Positions 19,641-27,575 of a stretch of DNA of 64,000 nucleotides are shown piece after piece. The translations under genes and the position numbers were made by a program. The number at the start of each line of letters is the position of its first letter. The first letter of the stretch is position 1. Source of the DNA: an uncultured Oscillospiraceae bacterium (GTDB taxonomy: Bacteria > Bacillota > Clostridia > Oscillospirales > Acutalibacteraceae); assembly GCA_949293315.1 (NCBI GenBank), contig CASFCH010000009.1:62001-126000 (forward strand), written 5' to 3'. The notes under the pieces are model-generated. The model searched no databases and was not told the origin of the DNA. It saw only the letters and a program-made list of their open reading frames with translations.

Positions 19641-19798
19641 TGGTTTTATCCCCATACACAGCGAGAATGACGCCGGCTCACGGTTTCGTGGGCAATAGGA
19701 CCGTATTTTGCGGTTTGAGGTGTTGTTCCCGCTTTTTTTATTGCCCAAAAAGCCCTGCGGCTTTGGGATAAATATTTTTTAGAAAGGTGGAACTGTGA
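19641..19798 (+). other. Possible structured leader between the terminator and the first gene
   Basis: GGGCAATA near 19690 can pair with TATTGCCC near 19738, enclosing about 40 nt, and a second hairpin AAAGCCCTGCGGCTTT follows just before the next ribosome site. No gene is present. A structured RNA is possible but not identified. Confidence 0.35.
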
Positions 19799-19963
19799 AT
19801 GAAAAGACGAACCTGCCGGCGCTCTAAAAGACGGGTGCCAAGGCCTGCTGAACTCAAACAGCAGATTTTAAGGGGGGAGGCACGCAAATACGCCAAGTAC
19901 CCGACGCGCTTCATTTATCTGCCTGCCGCCTATGTGCGGCACGTAAGAAAGCGAGGTGCATAG
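19799..19963 (+). CDS. Small basic protein of 54 residues, unknown
   Basis: This short frame starts at an ATG preceded by AAAGGTGG and ends 3 nt before the YqaJ gene. The product is very basic (MKRRTCRRSKRRVPRPAELK at the start, YVRHVRKRGA at the end) with no cysteine cluster or membrane segment. The charge suggests nucleic acid binding, which is inference only. Its position as first gene behind the element promoter supports it being real. Confidence 0.55.
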   Translation: MKRRTCRRSKRRVPRPAELKQQILRGEARKYAKYPTRFIYLPAAYVRHVRKRGA

Positions 19964-19966
19964 GGA

Positions 19967-21022
19967 ATGCCGGATAAAACGCAAGAGTATGAACCTTCGG
20001 TGCTGGTGGATACCGCCGGACTGCCGGAGGAGGAATGGCTGGAGTACCGCAGACAGGGAATCGGCGGCAGCGCCGCCGCCGCTATTTTAGGACTGTCCCC
20101 GTTTGCAACAGCGAGGGATCTCTATTACGATAAGCAGAAGCTGGTCGGATATGAGGATCGCGAAAGCAACTGGGTGGCGAAAAAGGTTGGACATCTGCTT
20201 GAGGATCTGGTGGCTGAAATTTTCCATGTGAAAACAGGTTACCGGATCTATCAGGTTAAAAAGATGTTTTACCATCCGCAGCATCCTTTTATGCTGGCGG
20301 ATGTCGATTATTTCATCGACCTGCCCAATGGGAAAACGGCCATCCTGGAGATCAAGACAACCCACTATCAGGCAAAAGACCACTGGTGGCGTGACGGAGA
20401 AGAGGTTGTTCCTGTTAATTACGAAGTCCAAGGGCGGCATTATATGTGCGTCATGAATATTGACGAGGTATATTTCTGCTGCCTGTACGGCAACAGCGAG
20501 GATGACGTCATCATACGGCACATCACGAGAAACATGGCATACGAAGCGGAACTGATCGCACTGGAAGAAGATTTCTGGGAAGGCCATATCCAGAGCAGAG
20601 TCCCTCCTCCGTATACGGAGGACGGCGACTTGATTTTGGATAGCGTGCGCAGCCATTTCGGTCCTGCCGATCCCGATGCGCCGGCTATTGAGCTGAGTTT
20701 GCCGATGGCGGGCAGCATCGCCCGTTTTCTGGAACTGCAGGCGCAGAAAAAACAGCTTGACGCCCGGATAAAGGAACTGGAAAGCGAGATGAAACGCATA
20801 CAGGGCCGCGTTGTCGCCGAGATGGGGAGAAGTTGTACGGCGCTTTGCACCGTCGGCGGAGAAGCGTATACGGTCGCTTATAACCCCGTGAAAAAAAACG
20901 GCATCAATAAGGATGGGCTGATACGCCTGCAGGCGCAGCACCCGGACATTTACGAAGATTATGTTACCGTTTCGGAAAGCAGAAGGTTTTATGTAAGGAA
21001 GTCGCAGGAAACTGCGGCTTAA
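19967..21022 (+). CDS. YqaJ-family viral recombinase / lambda-exonuclease-like nuclease
   Basis: The 351-residue protein has the YqaJ fold of PD-(D/E)XK exonucleases used for single-strand annealing recombination. Visible motifs are QGIGGSAAAAILGLSPFAT, the Glu in LEDLVAEIF, the Asp in MLADVDYFID and the E-x-K in ILEIKTTHY. A C-terminal helical segment (about 245-290) looks coiled-coil. In related elements it is followed by a RecD-like helicase, and here the helicase start is also present but broken. It probably processes DNA during element maintenance. Confidence 0.9.
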   Translation: MPDKTQEYEPSVLVDTAGLPEEEWLEYRRQGIGGSAAAAILGLSPFATARDLYYDKQKLVGYEDRESNWVAKKVGHLLEDLVAEIFHVKTGYRIYQVKKMFYHPQHPFMLADVDYFIDLPNGKTAILEIKTTHYQAKDHWWRDGEEVVPVNYEVQGRHYMCVMNIDEVYFCCLYGNSEDDVIIRHITRNMAYEAELIALEEDFWEGHIQSRVPPPYTEDGDLILDSVRSHFGPADPDAPAIELSLPMAGSIARFLELQAQKKQLDARIKELESEMKRIQGRVVAEMGRSCTALCTVGGEAYTVAYNPVKKNGINKDGLIRLQAQHPDIYEDYVTVSESRRFYVRKSQETAA

Positions 21023-21052
21023 TTTTTTAAGAAAGGATCTGAGGATGAAGCA

Positions 21053-21239
21053 ATGAGCTATATGGGTACTTATGACAGGACGATTTTCTATAATCCCGTC
21101 AACAAGTATTGCGTCATCAGCGTAAAGACCAACGACCAGAGCATACCGCAGCAGGCCCGCAGCGCTTACAGGCATAGAGACCGCCTGATCCGTTTTGTGG
21201 CGACAGGCTATGAGCTGCCGCAGACGGACAAGGTATCCG
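21053..21239 (+). pseudogene. RecD-like helicase, N-terminal fragment broken by cargo insertion
   Basis: The frame starts MSYMGTYDRTIFYNPVNKYC and continues VISVKTNDQSIPQQARS, then FVATGYELPQTDKVS. This matches the N-terminal OB-like segment of the RecD2-type ATP-dependent helicase that follows YqaJ in Clostridial elements. After about residue 62 the similarity stops. The frame stays open to 21619 but the rest is unlike a helicase and overlaps the AraC gene. No Walker motifs or C-terminal part are found anywhere in the window. The family call is from memory. Confidence 0.65.
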
Positions 21240-21394
21240 CTCCGCTATCTTCCAAGGTTCCTGTGCTTCTCACACGATCATCTCTCATATCACATCCCGA
21301 TGAAATGAATGGTACAGCTTCCTCTGCCGTCCTTGTAGTTGGCGCATCGGAAAAGTTCCTGGTTGCACTTCGGCGATTTGGCGGCGCCGAAACT

Positions 21395-22603
21395 TTATAT
21401 CTGTTTTGCCTTGCGGTAATCATTAGGCGTTGCGCCGACTTGCTTTTTAAATACAGTTTGAAAATAGGCTTGGCTCGAAAAGCAAAGATGATTGCTGATC
21501 TCCGACAGAGTTTTGTCCGTATAGCGCAGAAAACGTTTGGCTTCTCGGATCTTGCTTTTGGTAATAAAATCGGTGATGCTTTCGCCGGTCTCTTCGCGGA
21601 ATTTTTTGGTCAGATATGAGCGGCTCCTTCCGATATGTTCGGCGACATCATCAATGCCGATTGAACAGTTCGTGTGGTTCTGAATGAATTGAACGCTGAG
21701 GAAGATTTCTCGGGACATGTTTTCGGGAGATTTGTTTTGCGCTACGCGTTCCGCAAAATCTAGAAGCATATTGTATTGCAGCAACTTGATTGAATCCGTT
21801 GACGAGGATTTTTCGCATTCTTGAATGTACAGATCGATCAGGCGATACGTTTCTTCTATATTTAAGCCGCCGCCAATCGCGCCGATCTTCCCCACCATGG
21901 TGGCGATGCCGATGAAAAGATTTTTCGCCTGCCGAAGCAGCGAATCGGCTAACTTCCCCTCATGCAGCTCGGTCGATTGAGCTGTCTGCAGCAAAAAATC
22001 CGTAAGCTTCTCGACTTCGCCGTCGCGGATGAGCGCCAACATCAGATTTTCAAAATTATACGTGTCGTGCAATATTTGTTCATCCTGTGAATCATAGATA
22101 TCTTTAGCCTGCGCAGCGGCAAGTCTGCTGTTGACGGTTTTGGACGCTGTATTGAATTGCTCAGCAATGCTGTAAATTTCCCGGTTGATCGTGTAATTCA
22201 AAAATCCCAGCAGATTGGCAAATTGGTTGTAAGTATAGTTCGGGATAGAGGACAAATAACCTTTTAATGCGTCGATACGGTCGTTTCCTATAAAATTTTG
22301 CTTGGCCACAGCCGAAACAATGTTCTGCGTGACCGGGAAACTGAACATCGGTCCAATCAGTAGATGAAAAGGTGTTTCGTGGACGCGGATGATACCGTAC
22401 ATGCCCTGTTCGGAGAGAGTAAGGATATACGGGCTGCGACCGGATCTTACCATTTCCTGAAATATGTTGGTAAAAATATCCAGATCCGACTCGGACGAAT
22501 AAATCTGTACAAGCGTATCCGCTTGGTACAGCACGACCGGTATATAATGTGACGCGTAAAACATGGCGCATATGTTCCGAATATGTTGTTCCAAAATCTT
22601 CAC
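21395..22603 (-). CDS. AraC-family transcriptional regulator of the glycoside operon
   Basis: The 402-residue regulator has a long N-terminal sensor region (about 1-290, no clear motif) and a C-terminal double helix-turn-helix. The latter is visible as IGIDDVAEHIGRSRSYLTKK and ISNHLCFSSQAYFQTVFKK. It is divergent from the lipoprotein and transporter genes and is the only regulator in the cargo, so it probably controls them in response to the sugar. The start is GTG at 22603 with only a weak ribosome site. Its own promoter is at 22626-22654. Confidence 0.9.
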   Translation of the reverse strand: MKILEQHIRNICAMFYASHYIPVVLYQADTLVQIYSSESDLDIFTNIFQEMVRSGRSPYILTLSEQGMYGIIRVHETPFHLLIGPMFSFPVTQNIVSAVAKQNFIGNDRIDALKGYLSSIPNYTYNQFANLLGFLNYTINREIYSIAEQFNTASKTVNSRLAAAQAKDIYDSQDEQILHDTYNFENLMLALIRDGEVEKLTDFLLQTAQSTELHEGKLADSLLRQAKNLFIGIATMVGKIGAIGGGLNIEETYRLIDLYIQECEKSSSTDSIKLLQYNMLLDFAERVAQNKSPENMSREIFLSVQFIQNHTNCSIGIDDVAEHIGRSRSYLTKKFREETGESITDFITKSKIREAKRFLRYTDKTLSEISNHLCFSSQAYFQTVFKKQVGATPNDYRKAKQI

Positions 22604-22625
22604 CTGATTTATCTGAATTTATAAT

Positions 22626-22654
22626 ATTATAGCTGATAACGAAATACAAAGCAA
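22626..22654 (-). promoter_or_regulatory. Predicted promoter of the AraC regulator
   Basis: On the minus strand TTGCTT (22649-22654) and TATAAT (22626-22631) have a 17-nt spacer and give a leader of only about 16 nt. Confidence 0.6.
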
Positions 22655-22772
22655 GATATATTTGATAAAATCACATCATAAAGAGCATGTTTTTTAGATG
22701 AATTCCTGTTTTTAAGACTGCTTTAGAAGCAAAAGCGTCTAAAAAACTCGCCGGAAAGAAGGAGGAAAACCT

Positions 22773-23399
22773 ATGAAAAAATTTTTGAGCATACTCATCG
22801 CTATTGCTGTAACCGCTTCTCTTGCAGGCTGCGGGCAGGAAAGTGAAACCGAGGATGTGCCTTCGACAGGAACTCCGGTCACGGTTTTGGAAACAGAACC
22901 TGCGACCCAGGCTCTGGAACCGACTGATCTGGAATCAACCAAGCCGGAATCATCAACCGAGCCGGAATCAACCGAACAGAGGGCGACTGAACCGACGACG
23001 GAAGCACCGTTTGCTGCAGTCAGCCGCAAGACAGGGGATATTCTGAAAGCGGAAACGGATAAGAAAATCTGGGCTGGGATTGTGGGGGAAGCCTATGTTT
23101 TACTCCGAAATATTTCCGAGCCAAACGAATGGGGCGAGACGGGCAAAGTATATGAGTTGCACTGCGCTCAATTTGCCGGACAGTATTCCATGTGGAGCGA
23201 TGGATATTGGGAATTGAGCGACGACGGAACACAGTTGACGCTGACGCCGAAAAACCAGGGCGAAAACGGCAGCATCGGTGTGGCAGCAGGACAAAGCAAA
23301 ACATACAAAGGTCAAAATGGTATATTTACGGTCGAGTGGACCTTTGAGCAAGGCGGAAAGGCTGCCATTACGTTTGATTTCAATCAGGTTACGGCGTAA
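22773..23399 (+). CDS. Lipoprotein of unknown function
   Basis: The 208-residue protein has a lipoprotein signal peptide with lipobox SLAGCGQE, so Cys 20 or so should be lipidated. A Thr/Glu/Pro-rich linker (about 25-75, repeated EPES/KPES units) follows, and then a C-terminal globular region that includes EWGETGKVYELHCAQFAGQY and TVEWTFEQGGKAAITFDF. I do not recognise the domain. It is anchored outside the membrane next to a sugar transporter gene, so it may bind substrate or modulate uptake, which is inference. AGGAGG precedes the ATG. Confidence 0.75.
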   Translation: MKKFLSILIAIAVTASLAGCGQESETEDVPSTGTPVTVLETEPATQALEPTDLESTKPESSTEPESTEQRATEPTTEAPFAAVSRKTGDILKAETDKKIWAGIVGEAYVLLRNISEPNEWGETGKVYELHCAQFAGQYSMWSDGYWELSDDGTQLTLTPKNQGENGSIGVAAGQSKTYKGQNGIFTVEWTFEQGGKAAITFDFNQVTA

Positions 23400-23429
23400 C
23401 GACACATTCAAATAGAAAGGGCTCGCTTT

Positions 23430-23472
23430 GCCGTGGTAGACCGTTTTACTTTTAGAACGGTCTGTCACGGCG
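23430..23472 (+). other. Large intercistronic hairpin between the lipoprotein and transporter genes
   Basis: GCCGTG-gt-AGACCGTT pairs with AACGGTCT-gt-CACGGC, interrupted by one internal loop. There is no T tract, so it is more likely an mRNA-stabilising or processing element than a terminator. Confidence 0.6.
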
Positions 23473-23504
23473 ATTAGCGCTCAAGTATCAAGAAGGGTGA
23501 ATAC

Positions 23505-25223
23505 ATGAAAGAGATCAATTTGCTTGAAAAAAGCTTCTTGAATTCCAAATTTTTTGATTCGCGGATCAAAACAAATTCGGTATCCCGAAAAGAAAAAATT
23601 TTAGGACATCTAATTGGGCCGCTTGGCCTGATTCTGGTCGTGAACACGGTGGCGGCGCTGGTTGAAAAATTCTTTACACAGCAGGTCGGCGCGCTTTATG
23701 GGCAGGAAAATGTTGAAATGATTTCCGTAATGGGCGGCAAGTACGAGGTTGTGATGACGGTTGCAAAAGTCCTTGCCATGTTTACGGGCATCCTGATTTC
23801 CTGGCTGATATCCCACACAAAAACCAAGCAGGGCCGGCTTCGCCCATGGTACCTTATATTCAGCTTTATCTCCATCATTATCGGAGCGACGATCTTTTTG
23901 TTCAGCGGCGATACGCTTGGGGACAATTACTGGTATTATTTCTTTTTCCTGCTGATCTGCTATCATACCGTGGGCACATCCTATTTCCTTGTGTTCCGCG
24001 ACAATATCGTTTCGCTTTCCTCGCGCAATGCAAGGGAAAAAACGCAGCTCACCTTTTTCAGAAAGCTTTCGTGGACCCTTCTTTCTGGAATATTGATCGG
24101 TATGCTGGTTTCATCGGTGGTTATACCCTTCTGGCTTCAATATGACATCAAGGGCTATGCCGAGCTTATGATCGGAGTTTCGATCGTTGCTATTCCACTG
24201 GTCTTAATGGAATACTTTTACACAAGAGAGCGCGTTATTGAAGATGTGGCGGAAGAAAAAGGGCTTGAAAACGAAAATAAGGTTCCCCTTATCGACCAGA
24301 TGAAAGCGCTTTTCACAAACAAATACTGGGTTATCCTGAATGTGCTGATACTTTTGCAGGGTATCGTGGATCAGTTTAAGGGCGGAAATGTTCAGTATTT
24401 TTACATTCAATATATGCTTGGCGGAATGGACAACAATTTTATGCAGGTCATATATCAGATCGTGACCGGCGTTCCCTTGGGTATAGGCGCGTTCGCGATC
24501 TACCCGCTTGCTAAAAAGATTGGCATTAAAAATCTGACGATTATTGGCTATTCACTGGTTCTGTGTGGCAGCATACTCGGCTGGATCTTCCCAGACCAGA
24601 TGGTCCCGGCGCTGATCGGCGGTTTCCTTCGCAATATTGGATGGATGCCGAACTCCTATATTTTCATCACGCTTTTGTGTTTTGCTTTTGACAGCATTGA
24701 GTATAAATCCCATGTTCGCCTTGAAGGCCTGATGGGGACCGGTATTGTGACAGCGGTGATGACGCTGATCTATGCGCCTTTTGCGGGTGGCTATGAATCG
24801 GCGATCCTTCGCCTAGGCTTTGTTGATGTACCCGGTATTGTGCCAAGCGAAGAGGTCAAGGCATTCATGACTCTTGCATTTTATTTGTTTGACATCATTC
24901 TTGCCGCAGCCTTCATAATACTACTGCCGTTTGTTGATGTTGAAAAGAAAATGCCAAAGATTACAGCAGAACTGCTACGCCGGAAAAAGGAAGCGATTCT
25001 TGCCAAGGGCGAGGAATGGATCGAGCCGGAGGAGCAGGACAGACTGGAACAAGAACGTGAAGCAAAAGAGCTGGAAGAGAATCGAATTGCCGATCTGAAG
25101 GCGCGCTGTGCGAAAAAAGGTCTGGATTTTGAAACGGAAAATGCAAAGTACCTTGCCAAACAGGCCGAAAAAGAACGAAAACAACAAGCCCGGCTTGCCA
25201 AAAAACAGGCGAAACGGAAATAA
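23505..25223 (+). CDS. GPH/MFS-type sugar:cation symporter
   Basis: The 572-residue membrane protein has about 12 predicted helices and the glycoside-pentoside-hexuronide symporter look (SWLISHTKTKQGRLRPWYL, and the central loop before LFTNKYWVILNVLILLQG). The last 90 residues form a highly charged Glu/Lys-rich cytoplasmic tail (for example EEQDRLEQEREAKELEEN). It is the first gene of the nine-gene operon and probably imports the intact glycoside or oligosaccharide. The substrate is not identifiable from sequence. Confidence 0.88.
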   Translation: MKEINLLEKSFLNSKFFDSRIKTNSVSRKEKILGHLIGPLGLILVVNTVAALVEKFFTQQVGALYGQENVEMISVMGGKYEVVMTVAKVLAMFTGILISWLISHTKTKQGRLRPWYLIFSFISIIIGATIFLFSGDTLGDNYWYYFFFLLICYHTVGTSYFLVFRDNIVSLSSRNAREKTQLTFFRKLSWTLLSGILIGMLVSSVVIPFWLQYDIKGYAELMIGVSIVAIPLVLMEYFYTRERVIEDVAEEKGLENENKVPLIDQMKALFTNKYWVILNVLILLQGIVDQFKGGNVQYFYIQYMLGGMDNNFMQVIYQIVTGVPLGIGAFAIYPLAKKIGIKNLTIIGYSLVLCGSILGWIFPDQMVPALIGGFLRNIGWMPNSYIFITLLCFAFDSIEYKSHVRLEGLMGTGIVTAVMTLIYAPFAGGYESAILRLGFVDVPGIVPSEEVKAFMTLAFYLFDIILAAAFIILLPFVDVEKKMPKITAELLRRKKEAILAKGEEWIEPEEQDRLEQEREAKELEENRIADLKARCAKKGLDFETENAKYLAKQAEKERKQQARLAKKQAKRK

Positions 25224-25238
25224 ATCGGGAGACGGCGC

Positions 25239-27575
25239 ATGATCTTCGACTTTAACGAAAATTGGATCTTTGAAAAGGTAGGCGGCGAAAAGCGAATGCT
25301 TCATCTGCCGCATGACGCGATGCTTGAAGAAAAGCGGTATGCCGCCTGTCGAAACGCATCGCAGAGTGGATATTTCCCTGGAGGAAAGTATCGGTATACC
25401 AAAACTTTTAATATCAAGGAGGAAGATGCCGGCAAAAATATTATCCTGCATTTTGAGGGCGTTTATCGAAACGCCACTGTATTGGTGAACGGCAAATGTG
25501 TCTGTAAGCATAAGTACGGGTATTCACCGTTTATGGCAAATGTGTCCGATTTTGTCAAAGCCGGAGAAAATCATGTGCAAGTCTATGTGGACAACAGCCT
25601 TGTACCAAATTGCCGTTGGTATTCCGGCAGCGGGATTTACCGCCCCGTGCACCTTGAAATAACAGCGAAAAGCGCTCCGACTTTTCTCAGGGCGAAAACC
25701 GTCTCTTATGAGCCTGCAGTGGTGGAAATAAGCACAGACGATGACGCAATAGTGCAAATATATAATGCGGAAAAAGAGCTTATCGCTCATGGCGAAAAAG
25801 GAAGGTTCACCATCGAAAATGCAAAGCTTTGGAGCGCAGAATCCCCCTATCTTTACACAGCAAAAGCAGTTCGAGGCGGGCAAGAGTGTGTTTGCCGATT
25901 TGGTATCCGGCTTCTGGAATGGAGCGGTCAAAAGGGCTTTTTGGTAAACGGCAAAGAGACGCTTCTTCGCGGCGGCTGCATCCACCATGACAACGGTGTG
26001 CTCGGCGCGTGCAGCTTCGCCGATGCGGAGCGTCGCAGAGTGCGCATCCTGAAAAATCAGGGCTTCAATGCCCTTCGTATGGCGCACAATCCGGCGTCTT
26101 CAGCGCTTCTTGACGCTTGTGATGAGATGGGAATGTATGTGCTGGACGAGGCGTTTGACGGCTGGTATATTCCGAAAGATTACCACGATTTTTCGCGCGA
26201 TTTCTTTGATGAATACAAAGATGTTCTTAAAACGATGGTACAAAAGGACTTTAATCATCCGAGCGTTATCATGTATTCCCTTGGCAACGAGGTCACAGAA
26301 AGCTCGCAAAAAAAAGGGATAGATCTTTGCGCCGAAATGCGTGATATCCTGCACGGACTTGACGATACGCGGCCTGTTACCTGCGGCATCAATGTGCTGC
26401 TTGATGTTTACGCAAAGCTCGGGATAGGCGTTTACAGCGATAAAAAAGCATATCGCCGTGAGCCGCTTCCGGAAGGAGGAGAATATAAGGAGAAAAAATC
26501 CGGCTCCGCCTTCTTTAATTTCTGGACGGAAAAGCTTGGAAAATTATTTTTTTTGATGAGCAAGGGAAAACTTGCCGAAAAGGTCGTGCGGGATGTTGCT
26601 CCATCGCTCGATATCGTCGGGCTGAATTACGCTTCTTCCAGATATGACATCGACGCGAAAAAATATCCCGACCGTCTGATGCTGGGCACGGAGACGATGT
26701 CGGGGGACCTGCCTTATAACTGGAGCCGCATTTTAAACCACAAACAGCTTATCGGCGATTTCGTTTGGTCCGCTTGGGATTATATAGGCGAGACCTGTAT
26801 GGGCTGGACTTATCAGTCCTATCCCGGCTTGCCGCTGCTTTCCGGTCAGGGGATGATAGACATAACCGGTCTTCCGCTTGCTCAGATGGCATTTATGCAG
26901 TGCGTATGGGGATTTCGAAAAGCGCCGTATATTGCCGTCAGGCCGCTGAATCACAGCAGCGAAACGCCGTCCATGGGTGCATGGCAATTTACAAATGCGC
27001 TTGAAAGCTGGACATGGCATGGCTTTGAAGGCAAAAGCACCGTTGTGGAGGTTTATTCTGCCGCAGATTCCGTGCGCCTCAGTTTAAACGGCAAAAAAAT
27101 AGGCACAAAAAAGCTGAAAAATAACAGGGCGCTTTTTAAAGTCCAATATCAGCCCGGCACGCTTGCGGCGGAGGCGTTGGACAAAAACGGAAAAACAATA
27201 GAGAAAAGCGCGCTTGCAACGGGCGGCAAAGATGTTGTATTTTCTGTTCATACGGATAAAGAATCGCTTTGCGCGAATCACCAGGACCTCTGCTTTGCCG
27301 AGATTGAGTTTACGGACGGGCGCGGCAATCTGCTGCCATACATCGAACAGCGTGTTGAGGTGCAGATAAGCGGCGACGCGGTCGTACTGCAGGGGCTCGG
27401 CAGCGCGCTCACTAAAACCGACGAGGTGTTTACTAAACCCTATCACAACGCTTACCGGGGCAGGGCGCTCGCCGTTTTCAGAGCGAACGGGCAAGCCGGA
27501 AAAAGCATTGTGACCATATCGTCAAAAGGCGCAGCGGCGTCCTTTGAAATAGAGGTGACGAATCAGAATGAGTAA
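25239..27575 (+). CDS. Glycoside hydrolase family 2 (beta-galactosidase-like)
   Basis: This 778-residue retaining hydrolase has no signal peptide, so it is cytoplasmic. It has an N-terminal jelly-roll sugar-binding domain (YRYTKTFNIKEEDAGK...VLVNGKCV), an Ig-like domain and a TIM barrel. The acid/base Glu is in MYSLGNEVTES and the nucleophile Glu is in LGTETMSGDLPYNW. Extra C-terminal domains follow. The specificity could be galactosidase, glucuronidase or another GH2 activity. It overlaps the next gene by 8 nt. Confidence 0.9.
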   Translation: MIFDFNENWIFEKVGGEKRMLHLPHDAMLEEKRYAACRNASQSGYFPGGKYRYTKTFNIKEEDAGKNIILHFEGVYRNATVLVNGKCVCKHKYGYSPFMANVSDFVKAGENHVQVYVDNSLVPNCRWYSGSGIYRPVHLEITAKSAPTFLRAKTVSYEPAVVEISTDDDAIVQIYNAEKELIAHGEKGRFTIENAKLWSAESPYLYTAKAVRGGQECVCRFGIRLLEWSGQKGFLVNGKETLLRGGCIHHDNGVLGACSFADAERRRVRILKNQGFNALRMAHNPASSALLDACDEMGMYVLDEAFDGWYIPKDYHDFSRDFFDEYKDVLKTMVQKDFNHPSVIMYSLGNEVTESSQKKGIDLCAEMRDILHGLDDTRPVTCGINVLLDVYAKLGIGVYSDKKAYRREPLPEGGEYKEKKSGSAFFNFWTEKLGKLFFLMSKGKLAEKVVRDVAPSLDIVGLNYASSRYDIDAKKYPDRLMLGTETMSGDLPYNWSRILNHKQLIGDFVWSAWDYIGETCMGWTYQSYPGLPLLSGQGMIDITGLPLAQMAFMQCVWGFRKAPYIAVRPLNHSSETPSMGAWQFTNALESWTWHGFEGKSTVVEVYSAADSVRLSLNGKKIGTKKLKNNRALFKVQYQPGTLAAEALDKNGKTIEKSALATGGKDVVFSVHTDKESLCANHQDLCFAEIEFTDGRGNLLPYIEQRVEVQISGDAVVLQGLGSALTKTDEVFTKPYHNAYRGRALAVFRANGQAGKSIVTISSKGAAASFEIEVTNQNE

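Noticed and set aside
21240-21619. Continuation of the helicase frame beyond codon 62
   Set aside because: It loses family similarity, becomes Ser/Leu-rich and overlaps the AraC gene, so it is chance read-through into cargo.
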